A DNA stretch of 64,000 bases from Opitutia bacterium. GTDB lineage: Bacteria > Verrucomicrobiota > Verrucomicrobiia > Opitutales > Seribacteraceae. The position numbers and the translations under genes are program-made. This document shows positions 37,130 through 46,056 of this stretch, one piece after another; position 1 is the stretch's first letter; each line of letters starts with the position of its first letter. The stretch is from assembly GCA_002716045.1 (NCBI GenBank), contig PAZC01000060.1, positions 39,999 through 103,998 on the forward strand, read 5' to 3'. The notes under the pieces are model-generated. The model saw only the letters and a program-made list of their open reading frames with translations, was not told the origin of the DNA and made no database searches.

Positions 37130-38487
37130 AACTAACGGACCTCAATTCTCATGGAGGCATTGGCTCCAACAGTTTACTTATGGAAATGGGTCCGTTTCGC
37201 TTCGTGGTGGACGCCGGCTTGCATCCAAAGTTGGCAGGCAAGGAGGCTATGCCGGATTTTGATCGAGTGGCCGTCGATTCGCTCGACTTCATCATACTGA
37301 CTCACTGCCACCTCGATCACCTCGGTTCTTTGCCTGTGCTCTCGCGAGAACAACCCGATGCCCCAGTCTTTCTTTCGCGCCCAAGCCAATCGCTGGCCAA
37401 GCGCATGATGATGAACTCCATAAACGTCATGAAACGCCAAAGAGGGGAACTTAACCTCCCCGAGTATCCCCTTTATAGCCGAAATGACGTCAAGCGACTG
37501 ACGGACAGATTCCGCCCGATCGGTTTCCGCAAAGCACATTACTTCGAAAAAGACGGGGAGCAACTGGAGATTGCCTTCCAACCCGCCGGTCACGTTGCCG
37601 GAGCCGTCAGTTGCCGCATCACCCGCGACAACGGTGAAAGCGTGTTCTTTTCCGGCGACCTCCTCTTCAATGAACAAAGAACGCTCAAAGGGGCTAAGCC
37701 CGAACCCGAGGGAGTCGATGTGCTCGTACTGGAAACCACACGCGGCGCCACACCCCGCAAGGAAGGCATCACTCGTGAATCCGAGATCGAGCGCTTGCTC
37801 GATGAAATCCGCAAACCCATCGACAAGGGGGGCTCCTGCTTGATCCCGGTATTCGCCCTTGGCCGCATGCAAGAAATGTTAGTTATTCTAGATCAAGCGA
37901 GAAAGGACGGACGCCTCCCGCAATGTCCGGTTTTTTGCTCAGGGCTCGGCATGAGCATCGTGGACTTCTATCATGAAATCTCCAAATTCAGCAGCCAACT
38001 GAACTTCGACCGCAAAGTGCTTCGTAGCTTGGGCGTGCTGCCACTGCCCAATCATATGGAGCCGGGGCGCCAACCCGGTATAAATGGAATTTATTTGGTG
38101 AGTAGCGGCATGGTGGTGAATCACACGCCATCCTATCGGGTTGCGGCAAGTCTCCTTGGTGACGACCGCAATTCGATCCTCTTCGTGGGCTACTGCGACC
38201 CCGACACGCCTGGAGGCAAGCTCCTTGAGAAACGGAATGGGGAAGAGTTCCTTTTCGAAGCGATCGACTATGTCACGCAAATCAAGGCCCGCATTCGTCA
38301 ATTCGACATGAGTGGACACGCTGACCGCAACGAGCTACTGGAGCTTGCCAATCGAGCCAGCCCTCGAACCATCGTGCTTCACCACGGCGACCCCGAGGCA
38401 CGTGAATGGTTCGCCGAAGAACTTTCCCAAGCCTCCTATCAGCCTGAGATCATCGATCCCGTGCCTGGCAAAACCTACGAATTCTAA
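37126..38487 (+). CDS. Metallo-beta-lactamase/beta-CASP RNase-like protein
   Basis: The 453-residue protein has the MBL zinc motif THCHLDHLGSLP (HxHxDH) near 60-71, GHVAGAVSC, and FSGDL near 178-182. The beta-CASP insert includes GGSCLIPVFALGRMQEM and the CPVFCSGLG stretch. The C-terminal FDMSGHADRNELLELA and VLHHGDPEAREWF complete motifs A-C. Such proteins are RNA endo/exonucleases related to CPSF73 and to bacterial YsxB/RNase J-like enzymes. It is coupled to apaG. RNA as substrate is inferred from family. Confidence 0.87.
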   Translation: MKLTDLNSHGGIGSNSLLMEMGPFRFVVDAGLHPKLAGKEAMPDFDRVAVDSLDFIILTHCHLDHLGSLPVLSREQPDAPVFLSRPSQSLAKRMMMNSINVMKRQRGELNLPEYPLYSRNDVKRLTDRFRPIGFRKAHYFEKDGEQLEIAFQPAGHVAGAVSCRITRDNGESVFFSGDLLFNEQRTLKGAKPEPEGVDVLVLETTRGATPRKEGITRESEIERLLDEIRKPIDKGGSCLIPVFALGRMQEMLVILDQARKDGRLPQCPVFCSGLGMSIVDFYHEISKFSSQLNFDRKVLRSLGVLPLPNHMEPGRQPGINGIYLVSSGMVVNHTPSYRVAASLLGDDRNSILFVGYCDPDTPGGKLLEKRNGEEFLFEAIDYVTQIKARIRQFDMSGHADRNELLELANRASPRTIVLHHGDPEAREWFAEELSQASYQPEIIDPVPGKTYEF

Positions 38488-38557
38488 TACGCGGCCATTT
38501 GAGCAATGTCCTTGCCCCAAGCCTTCTCTTTCACATGTATTCCCACCCTTTTAATTC

Positions 38558-39307
38558 ATGAGCGACGAATCCATTTCTTTCTCTCGCCCCGACGACCGGG
38601 CCGTAGACCAACTAAGAGCCGTCTCACTTGAGCCTGGCATAGCGCCGCATGCAGATGGTTCAGTCATCTGCTCCTTCGGTGACACTCGCGTCATATGCGC
38701 GGCCATGATAGAGCACAAGGTGCCTGGCTGGATGCAGCGACAAAAGATCGAAGGAGGGTGGATGACGGCCGAGTACAACATGCTCCCCTACTCTACCCTG
38801 AACCGCAAGGACCGCCCCATAAGCAAAGGCAGGCAAGATGGACGTAACATTGAGATACAGCGCCTCATCGGGCGCTCCCTGCGGGCCTGCACCGACCTCA
38901 AGAAATTACCGGGCAAGACCTTGTGGATCGACTGTGACGTCCTCCAGGCAGACGGTGGCACCCGAACCGCATCCATCACCGGAGCCTGGGTAGCAGCCAA
39001 TCTCGCCTTCACCAAGCTTATCAAAAACGGCAAGCTTGAGGAAAATCCCCTCACCGATCACCTCGCCGCAATAAGTGTCGGAGTGTATCAAGATACTTGC
39101 CTGCTAGATCTCTGCTACGTCGAGGATCGCGATGCCACCGTCGACGCAAACGTCGTGATGACCGGCGCCGGTGAATTCGTTGAGGTGCAATCCGCCGGAG
39201 AGGAAGCCACCTACTCCCGCGAGCAACTGGACGAACTGCTGGCCCTCGCCGCAAAGGGATGCGCCGAACTAGTCGAGGCCCAAAAGGGGGTCGCGAATCA
39301 AGACTAG
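38558..39307 (+). CDS. rph: Ribonuclease PH
   Basis: The 249-residue protein has all RNase PH landmarks: HADGSVICSFGDTRVICAAM, GWMTAEYNMLPYST, the RxxR-type stretch GRQDGRNIEIQRLIGRSLR that binds phosphate, LWIDCDVLQADGGTRTASITGAWVA and the late YVEDRDATVDANVVMTGAGEFVEVQ. It trims tRNA 3' ends phosphorolytically. Following a beta-CASP nuclease gene (70 bp gap), it makes this a small RNA-processing group. Confidence 0.96.
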   Translation: MSDESISFSRPDDRAVDQLRAVSLEPGIAPHADGSVICSFGDTRVICAAMIEHKVPGWMQRQKIEGGWMTAEYNMLPYSTLNRKDRPISKGRQDGRNIEIQRLIGRSLRACTDLKKLPGKTLWIDCDVLQADGGTRTASITGAWVAANLAFTKLIKNGKLEENPLTDHLAAISVGVYQDTCLLDLCYVEDRDATVDANVVMTGAGEFVEVQSAGEEATYSREQLDELLALAAKGCAELVEAQKGVANQD

Positions 39308-39343
39308 GCTGCGAGAACGAACTGTTTTGCCTGTTATAATACA

Positions 39344-40156
39344 ATGAAATCCTGTGTAACCATATCCTTGGTCTCCAGTCTCCGCGGCGGACCGTGGATT
39401 CTGTGGGACGATCTAGCAACAAGTTGCCGCAAGGCAGCTGAGCTCGGCTACGACGCCGTGGAACTTTTCACCGAGGGTCCCTCGGCGGGAGTCCCCGGAG
39501 AACTTGCCGGCTTGCTTTCCGAGACTGGATTGAGCCTGGGAGCGGTTGGTACGGGCGCAGGTAAAGTTATTGGAGGCCTTACTTTGACTGACCCTGATGA
39601 AGAAGTGCGCGCGCAAGCCCGAGCTTTCATATCAGATATGATTACCTTTGGGGCCCAGCACGGGGCGCCAGCCATCATCGGCTCAATGCAAGGAACGCAC
39701 GGTGGCGAAGTTTCCCGGGAACAAGCATTGAGCCTGCTTGCCGAGGCACTCGAAGAACTAGGTGAAATCGCAGCCACCTCCGCTGTAAAACTAATCTATG
39801 AGCCGCTTAACCGCTACGAGACAAATTTATTCAACCGCTTCAACGAGGCAGCCGAGTTCCTCGATGGCTTGAAGACCAAGGGGGTAACGTTGTTGGCCGA
39901 TCTCTTTCACATGAACATCGAGGAAGCGGACATCGCAGCGGCGTTACGCGAAGGAGCCCGTCACGTCGGTCACGTGCACTTCGCAGACAGCAACCGTCGT
40001 CCCATTGGCGATGGTCACACCGTGATGGAACCAATCGCCGATGCCTTGCGTGACATCGGCTACGATGGATGCATATCGGCCGAGGCATTCGACTGGCCGA
40101 ATCCCGATGCTGCAGCTCAGCAGACCATCGATTCCTACCGCAAGTATTTCGGATAA
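39344..40156 (+). CDS. Sugar phosphate isomerase/epimerase-like TIM barrel (hydroxypyruvate isomerase type)
   Basis: The 270-residue soluble protein has the AP_endonuc_2 TIM-barrel metal site: an early GYDAVELFTEG, KLIYEPLNRYETN with the Glu ligand near 149, LLADLFHMNIEEAD near 183-196, HVGHVHFADSNR near 206-217, and a C-terminal CISAEAF Glu. This matches hydroxypyruvate isomerase/tagatose-epimerase relatives. It is cytoplasmic. It lies 22 bp before a cytoplasmic sulfatase gene, suggesting they treat the same imported compound. Confidence 0.8.
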   Translation: MKSCVTISLVSSLRGGPWILWDDLATSCRKAAELGYDAVELFTEGPSAGVPGELAGLLSETGLSLGAVGTGAGKVIGGLTLTDPDEEVRAQARAFISDMITFGAQHGAPAIIGSMQGTHGGEVSREQALSLLAEALEELGEIAATSAVKLIYEPLNRYETNLFNRFNEAAEFLDGLKTKGVTLLADLFHMNIEEADIAAALREGARHVGHVHFADSNRRPIGDGHTVMEPIADALRDIGYDGCISAEAFDWPNPDAAAQQTIDSYRKYFG

Positions 40157-40178
40157 TCGATTCCGCCTGTCGTTTGCC

Positions 40179-41561
40179 ATGCAGAAGAAGCCCAATATAA
40201 TATTTCTGCTGACCGACCAACAGCGGTACGACACCATTGCGGCGCTCGGATACCCACATTGCATAACCCCGAACATGGATCGCCTCGTCCAGGAAGGCGT
40301 ATCCTTCTCCCAATGCCATGTGACGGCACCTTCCTGCGCCCCATCAAGGGCTAGTTTGTTTACAGGGAACTATCCTCACACAACTGGAGTTCTCAAGAAT
40401 GCAGACGACTGGACAAGTAGCTGGGTGGAGAACTTGGGAGATGCTGGTTACCGCTGCGTGAACGTGGGGAAAATGCACACTTGGCCATTTACCACCCCCT
40501 GTGGTTTCCACGAGCGTTACGTGGTGGAGAACAAGGATCGCTTTCTCGAAGGAGCCGATTTCACAGACGATTGGGAAAAGGAAATCGAAACCCGCGGCCT
40601 CGTGAAGCAAAAACGGATACTATACCGACAACGGGAAGATTATCAAAGTTGCCTGGGTTCCTTCCTTTGGGAATTACCGGAGGAAACCCATTCGGACATG
40701 TACGTGGGCGACAGGGCGATTCGCTGGATATACGAGTACGACGACGATAAACCGTTCTTTCTGGAAGTTGGCTTCCCCGGGCCGCACCCGCCTTATGATC
40801 CCGCGCCACGTTTCCTTGAGATGTACAAGGATGCAGACATCCCCATAGACCCTGTGCGCGAAGCAGACCTTGAAGGCCAACCACCACCATTCAAGGCCAT
40901 GCGCGTGCACAATGTGGAGATCGACCACGACTCGGTCGTCCACTCCCTGAATCCCACCGAGGAGCAACGGCGGAACCAGCGGGCGCATTATTTAGCCAAC
41001 GTCACCATGATTGACGAAAAGGTTGGCGATATAATGATTGCCCTGGAGAGGAAAGGTCTGCTTGAGGACAGCGTTGTAATCTTCAGCAGCGATCACGGGG
41101 ACTGTCTCACCGATCATGGCCACAGCCAGAAGTGGACGATGTATGAACAAATTACTCGAGTCCCCCTTGTTGTTTGGGCCCCGGGACGTTTTGCCGCTGG
41201 TCGCCAAGTGGACGATTTAGTGCAGTTAATGGACTTGGGACCCGCCATTCTCGAACTGGCTGAAGCAAAACTACCGACAATGGAGGCACGAAGCCTCTTG
41301 CCTGCATTGGAAGGTGACCCCAGTTGGAGTGGCCGCCAATACCTCTACGCCGAACAAGCCAAGGACCTCATTTTCACTGATGCTGAATACATGACCATGG
41401 TACGAAGCAAGGACTGGAAACTCATCCACTTCAGAGATGAGCCATTCGGACAACTTTTCGACCTGCGAAACGACCCCGGCGAAACCAATAACTTATGGAA
41501 TGATCCTAATTACGCCGAAATCCAGACGACCCTTCTCGACAATCTTCACCAGTGGCAATAG
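40179..41561 (+). CDS. Cytoplasmic sulfatase
   Basis: I start at ATG 40179, where the protein enters directly into the first strand (KPNIIFLLTDQQRYDT); the longer frame from 40041 overlaps the isomerase gene. The 460-residue type I sulfatase has Cys53 in CAPSR, the canonical formylglycine motif, plus GKMHTWP and SDHGDCLTDHG as metal ligands and LFDLRNDPGETNNLW at the end. There is no signal peptide, so it acts in the cytoplasm on an imported small sulfate ester. Formylglycine conversion needs an enzyme not in this window. Choline-sulfatase or phosphonate-hydrolase relatives are alternatives. Confidence 0.88.
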   Translation: MQKKPNIIFLLTDQQRYDTIAALGYPHCITPNMDRLVQEGVSFSQCHVTAPSCAPSRASLFTGNYPHTTGVLKNADDWTSSWVENLGDAGYRCVNVGKMHTWPFTTPCGFHERYVVENKDRFLEGADFTDDWEKEIETRGLVKQKRILYRQREDYQSCLGSFLWELPEETHSDMYVGDRAIRWIYEYDDDKPFFLEVGFPGPHPPYDPAPRFLEMYKDADIPIDPVREADLEGQPPPFKAMRVHNVEIDHDSVVHSLNPTEEQRRNQRAHYLANVTMIDEKVGDIMIALERKGLLEDSVVIFSSDHGDCLTDHGHSQKWTMYEQITRVPLVVWAPGRFAAGRQVDDLVQLMDLGPAILELAEAKLPTMEARSLLPALEGDPSWSGRQYLYAEQAKDLIFTDAEYMTMVRSKDWKLIHFRDEPFGQLFDLRNDPGETNNLWNDPNYAEIQTTLLDNLHQWQ

Positions 41562-41619
41562 CCCAAAACGAAAATTTGGCTTCCATACGAACTAAGCGAT
41601 CCCCAAGCTAATTCCGAGC

Positions 41620-43179
41620 ATGAGCCAAGACGAAGAATCCACCACTGCCACAGTCAGGGACGCCCCCACGACCACCATGGGGATCCTGCGAAACGTTGGG
41701 CCGGGCATGATTCTCGCAGGCTCCATCGTGGGCTCGGGCGAGTTGATCGCCACCACCCGAACCGGCGCCGAAGCACATTTCGATTTTCTGTGGCTGATCA
41801 TCATCGGGTGCATCATCAAGGTATTTGCCCAAATTGAACTTGGACGCTACGCCATCACCAACGGCAAAACCACCTTGGCCGCTCTCAACGAAGTACCCGG
41901 ACCCCGTCTCAGTCTACCCGTCGGCAAGAGGCGGGCGACAGTTAATTGGATTCTCCTTTATTGGTTTCTCATGTTCTTGGCCATACTCGGCCAGCAAGGC
42001 GGCATCGTCGGAGGAGTCGGCCAGGCCATGGCGATTAGCGTGCCTCTCACGGAAGAAGGCAAGGCGTACAACGAACAGGTAGCCCAAAAGATTGTACGCG
42101 ATGTCAAAAAAGCTGAATCGGCCAACGCTTCAAGTGAGGAAAAACATGCCCTGAAAGCTGAGATCGCTCAACTGGAAGCTGAACTGGAGACACAAGGCTC
42201 AATACCCAAGGCAAATGATGACGTCTATTGGTCGCTTATCCTGACTTTGGCAGCGATCTTTTTGCTGGTATGGGGAAAATTTAGTTTCATTCAGCGATTT
42301 TCAGTCTTTCTGGTAGCCGCCTTCACCCTAATTACCATAGCCAACCTGTTTGCTTTGCAAAGCTATGACAAGTGGTCGGTCACCGCAGAAGAACTGCGCA
42401 GAGGGTTGTCCTTTGGTTTCCCTGCAGCAGAAGAAGGAAGCAGGAATCCACTGATAACTGCCCTCGCTACCTTTGGCATAATCGGTGTCGGCGCCGCCGA
42501 ATTGTTGGCCTATCCATACTGGTGCCTAGAGAAGGGCTACGGCAAATACGTCGGCAAGCGGGACGACAGCGACGCCTGGGCGCATCGAGCAAAAGGCTGG
42601 ATGAAGGTCATGCATTGGGACGCCTGGGGCGCCATGGTGGTCTACACTTTCTGCACCATAGCTTTTTATCTACTGGGTGCCGCCGTGCTGGGACGCTCCA
42701 ATTTGCTTCCCGAAGGATCGGAAATGATCCAGACATTGTCCGCCATGTACCAGCCAGTGTTCGGTTCCTTCACGCAAAATCTGTTCCTGTTCGGGGCATT
42801 TGCCGTACTCTTCTCTACCTTTTACGTGGCCATCGCTGCCCAAGGACGCCTAGCCGTTGACGTAGCCAAGGTGTCGGGGATCGCCAAACTGGACGAAACC
42901 GGTCGCCAACAAGGCTTGAGATGGATGGGCGTGGTATTGCCCACTCTCAGTGTACTGTGTTACGTATTCTTTCCCAAACCGGTCGTCCTCGTCTTGATTG
43001 CAGGCACGATGCAGGCAATCATGTTGCCTTTGATCGGCTTTGCCGTCCTCTATTTCCGATATAAAAAATCCGACGAGCGCCTCCAGCCTAACAAAATTTG
43101 GGACTTCTTTCTCTGGTTATCCTTTGTCGGCTTCCTCATAGTCGGAATCTATCAAACTTATGCCAAATTATTCCAATGA
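41620..43179 (+). CDS. Nramp-related membrane transporter lacking metal-binding motifs
   Basis: The 519-residue protein has about 11-12 membrane segments and the Nramp outline, beginning GPGMILAGSIVGSGELIATT. The metal-binding DPGN of helix 1 is GSGE here, and the MPH of helix 6 is replaced by LAYPYW. A hydrophilic, probably coiled loop of some 55 residues (about 143-200) is inserted between helices. Substrate is therefore unlikely to be Mn2+ or Fe2+. It stands between a sulfatase and a TIM-barrel gene whose start overlaps its stop (ATGA), which suggests uptake of an organic or sulfated compound. Confidence 0.78.
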   Translation: MSQDEESTTATVRDAPTTTMGILRNVGPGMILAGSIVGSGELIATTRTGAEAHFDFLWLIIIGCIIKVFAQIELGRYAITNGKTTLAALNEVPGPRLSLPVGKRRATVNWILLYWFLMFLAILGQQGGIVGGVGQAMAISVPLTEEGKAYNEQVAQKIVRDVKKAESANASSEEKHALKAEIAQLEAELETQGSIPKANDDVYWSLILTLAAIFLLVWGKFSFIQRFSVFLVAAFTLITIANLFALQSYDKWSVTAEELRRGLSFGFPAAEEGSRNPLITALATFGIIGVGAAELLAYPYWCLEKGYGKYVGKRDDSDAWAHRAKGWMKVMHWDAWGAMVVYTFCTIAFYLLGAAVLGRSNLLPEGSEMIQTLSAMYQPVFGSFTQNLFLFGAFAVLFSTFYVAIAAQGRLAVDVAKVSGIAKLDETGRQQGLRWMGVVLPTLSVLCYVFFPKPVVLVLIAGTMQAIMLPLIGFAVLYFRYKKSDERLQPNKIWDFFLWLSFVGFLIVGIYQTYAKLFQ

Positions 43180-44084
43180 AACTAACTAGACGCTCAGCCC
43201 TCAAGACCGCCGCCGGCTCAATGGCAGCCGCAGCTGTCATCGCTTCTCCATCAAATTCCTTGGGCCAAACGCCCAAGAAGAAAGCCAACCCGAAATTTCG
43301 CATCAAGAATGGTCGCATCAAGCAATCCATTATGGGCTGGACCTTCAAGCCCATGCCAATCCCCGAACTTGCAAATCTTTGCAAGGAAGTCGGTTTGGTT
43401 GCGATGGAAGGCATCTCACGGGACAATTACCCACTGGTAAAAAAGTTAGGCATGGACGTTTCCTTGGTCGGAAGCCACGGATTCAAAAAAGGTCCGGTCG
43501 ACCCAAAGAATCATGATGAGTGCGTAGCCAAATTGACCGATGCAATCGAGCTTTGCGCCGCCGCCGGCTACAAGCGAGTCATCACTTTCACCGGAATGAA
43601 GGCGAAAGACATCGACGACGAATTAGCTGAGAAGAACTGCATCCACCTCTGGAAAAAAGTCCTGTCGCTGGCCGAGAAGAAAAACGTCACACTTTGCCTG
43701 GAACACCTCAATTCACGAGACGACAGCCATCCCATGAAGGGTCATCCCGGCTACTTTGGCGACGACGTAGACCACTGCGTCAAGATGATCGAGAAAATCG
43801 GGTCACCAAGCTTCAAGCTCCTTTTCGACGTCTACCACGTGCAAATCATGAACGGTGACGTAATCCGCCGCATCAGGCAGTACAAGGACGTAATTGGACA
43901 CTACCACACCGCGGGCAACCCAGGTAGAGCCGAACTGGACGATACTCAGGAGATCAATTACCCAGCAGTCATGAAAGCTATCGTGAAAACTGGTTACGAC
44001 GGCTACGTAGCCCAAGAATTCATACCTACTTGGGACGACAAGTCCCTTGCTTTGCGGCACGCAGCAGAAATCTGCGACGTCTAA
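43176..44084 (+). CDS. Tat-exported TIM-barrel sugar isomerase-like protein
   Basis: The ATG at 43176 overlaps the transporter stop and opens a twin-arginine signal, LTRRSALKTAAG, with an AAAAVIA core, so the longer frame from 43098 is wrong. The mature part is a hydroxypyruvate-isomerase-like TIM barrel: LCLEHLNSRDD with Glu ligand, KLLFDVYHVQIMNGD, IGHYHTAGNPGRAELDD and a late AQEFIPTWD. Tat export suggests that it folds with its metal before secretion. Close paralogues abound in PVC genomes; their periplasmic substrates are unknown. Confidence 0.82.
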   Translation: MKLTRRSALKTAAGSMAAAAVIASPSNSLGQTPKKKANPKFRIKNGRIKQSIMGWTFKPMPIPELANLCKEVGLVAMEGISRDNYPLVKKLGMDVSLVGSHGFKKGPVDPKNHDECVAKLTDAIELCAAAGYKRVITFTGMKAKDIDDELAEKNCIHLWKKVLSLAEKKNVTLCLEHLNSRDDSHPMKGHPGYFGDDVDHCVKMIEKIGSPSFKLLFDVYHVQIMNGDVIRRIRQYKDVIGHYHTAGNPGRAELDDTQEINYPAVMKAIVKTGYDGYVAQEFIPTWDDKSLALRHAAEICDV

Positions 44085-44129
44085 GACATTGCCTCCTCGC
44101 AATCTCCCGTCTATCGTTTCTCCGTAATC

Positions 44130-45212
44130 ATGGGAGAACCAAACAAAAGGGAACTGACGAAGAGTCCAAAGGATCCATTGGCGTGGTCGGCGGGACTATT
44201 CGCTGCAATAGCCACCTTCCTGTTAGCTCCCGAACTCCTCTCCCGCCTTATCCCGGAAACCTCTTACCGACCTCCTCTCGCTAATGTCGATGACTCGACT
44301 GAGGTGAAGGTGGACTGGGTGCCATATGATTCGCCGCGGATTCGCCCACGCTTTGTCGAGGCAAACCCGGAAGCGCCAAAAAATCCGCCGGACAAGACGG
44401 ATAACTTTTCTTTTCGGGACCAACAAGCCGCCCAACCTGAAGCCCCGACAATAGAAGAGGAAGCTCCAAACGTAGGAGGCGACAAGCCAAATACCCAGAA
44501 GATCGTGAAATCCGGTGATCCTGGAGCAACCACTCCGCCCCTTCCCATACTCAAACCTGAATCCGAAACCGCAAAGGATTTCGAACGTGGCACACCAATT
44601 GGCAAAGATGACAAAGGCCGGCCAAAAAAATCACCTGCCGAGCTGCCCGAAAGCGAAGAAGATGAGGGTGTGTCGGTGAAGAAGGTAAAGGAGCAGGGAG
44701 AGGATGACTCCTCCAAGCGAGTCATCATTTTGGGCGAGGCGCCACCTGCCCCAATTCATTCCTCCGTCTCCCCCACCGAGCCGAGAGTAACTGCCAAACC
44801 AAGACCCAGGCTAAGACTTGCCCCGGATCTTGTGCGGGGACCACTCATGAAAACAGAGACCAACGCCCCTCGACTTGGGCGTATCGCCATCGAATGCCGG
44901 TTACACGCCTATGGTGCGTACGTCCAAGAGATGCTGCAAGCAATCGAGGATCAATGGCACAAGCTTGGTCACGGATCTAGGGATTTCCTCAGTCGGAACA
45001 ACCTGCCTCCCTTGGTCAAGCTACGTTTCAAACTGGATCAAAATGGCCGCATTCATGACCTCACAAAGACTGATGCCGCACGTTCTTCGCTTGGCTCGGA
45101 GATCTGCAGGCAAGCCATCGAGTCAAGGGCGCCTTACGGCAAATGGACCGAGGAAATGATCCGAGACTTTGGTGGGGAAGACATGATCACCATCACTTTT
45201 CACTACAAATGA
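44130..45212 (+). CDS. TonB/TolA-like energy-transducer protein
   Basis: The 360-residue protein has one N-terminal membrane segment (about 17-40), then a long Pro/Glu/Asp/Lys-rich spacer (45-250) with no clear fold. The compact C-terminal domain (about 255-360) reads YGAYVQEMLQAIEDQWHKL, VKLRFKLDQNGRIHDL, CRQAIESRAPYGKW, ITITFHYK. This arrangement is that of TonB or TolA: inner-membrane anchor, periplasm-spanning spacer, and outer-membrane-contacting domain. No exbB/exbD is nearby. The stop overlaps the next start (ATGA). Confidence 0.7.
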   Translation: MGEPNKRELTKSPKDPLAWSAGLFAAIATFLLAPELLSRLIPETSYRPPLANVDDSTEVKVDWVPYDSPRIRPRFVEANPEAPKNPPDKTDNFSFRDQQAAQPEAPTIEEEAPNVGGDKPNTQKIVKSGDPGATTPPLPILKPESETAKDFERGTPIGKDDKGRPKKSPAELPESEEDEGVSVKKVKEQGEDDSSKRVIILGEAPPAPIHSSVSPTEPRVTAKPRPRLRLAPDLVRGPLMKTETNAPRLGRIAIECRLHAYGAYVQEMLQAIEDQWHKLGHGSRDFLSRNNLPPLVKLRFKLDQNGRIHDLTKTDAARSSLGSEICRQAIESRAPYGKWTEEMIRDFGGEDMITITFHYK

Positions 45213-45961
45213 CTGGTGACCTTCTGGCGGACCTTCCGCTCGGCCGAAACGTCCACGTAATCGACCACCACCCTTCTGGACTGTTGGCCTTGCACAAACC
45301 TGAAGGGATTCTCAGCCACCCGAACCGGACAAGCGACCGATCAAAGTGCCTTCTAGAGGCAGAGTACGATCTCGATCGGCAAATTTACCTATGGAAAGAC
45401 AATGGTGGAGAACGGCAGATCCACTTGCTGCACAGGTTAGACTCGCCCACTTCGGGAATCATACTCCTCTCCTGCGACAGCCAACTGGCAGAACAAGTGC
45501 GGACAATTTTCTCCGAACGGAGGGTCAGCAAAACTTACCATGCCCTCGCTCAAGAAAATGGACCTGGCCGGAACCAAACCTGGAAAGACAAGCTCGAGGT
45601 CACACGGCAAGACGGCAAACTGCGCGTTAAATGCAGTCCGCGGGGCATAGAGGCCATCACCAAGGTGCACTTCGAGCGTCAACGCGTCGGACGGAAAGGC
45701 CTTTCTCTCCTTCGCCTTGAGCCCACCACGGGCATCACGCATCAATTGCGTGTACAAGCCGCCCGTAATGGCTTCCCCATAGTTGGAGATAGAACCTATG
45801 GCGACTTCGCCTTGAATCGCAGAATCGGTCGAGACAAGAAAGCAAGGCGCCTGTTCCTGCATGCCAGTCAGATCGCTCTCAAGCTTCATTGGAACGGTCA
45901 GCAAGTGACCTTTCAGGCGGAATCTGCCCTTCCTAGAGCTTTCGGCAAGTTGATGGCTTAG
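45209..45961 (+). CDS. RluA-family pseudouridine synthase
   Basis: From ATG 45209, coupled to the TonB-like gene, it is 250 residues. Catalytic Asp lies in LLHRLDSPTSGIIL near 76-89, then SKTYHAL and GITHQLRVQAARNGFPIVGDRTYG. There is no S4 domain, so it is closer to RluA/TruC-type enzymes than to RluD. It modifies rRNA or tRNA uridines; the site is unknown. In-frame sequence upstream of 45209 lies inside the TonB-like gene and is not used. Confidence 0.85.
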   Translation: MTGDLLADLPLGRNVHVIDHHPSGLLALHKPEGILSHPNRTSDRSKCLLEAEYDLDRQIYLWKDNGGERQIHLLHRLDSPTSGIILLSCDSQLAEQVRTIFSERRVSKTYHALAQENGPGRNQTWKDKLEVTRQDGKLRVKCSPRGIEAITKVHFERQRVGRKGLSLLRLEPTTGITHQLRVQAARNGFPIVGDRTYGDFALNRRIGRDKKARRLFLHASQIALKLHWNGQQVTFQAESALPRAFGKLMA

Positions 45962-46056
45962 CCGCAAAATCGCCCTCCTGTCTGAACCTTGATCAGTTCA
46001 GTCGTGTCATGCTCTTTGCATTTGCCGCGAAGAATCAAATCTGAAAGAATTGCATT

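Noticed and set aside
37174..37872. Minus-strand open frame of 232 codons inside the beta-CASP gene
   Set aside because: It lies opposite the conserved zinc motifs of a well-supported gene; no supporting features.
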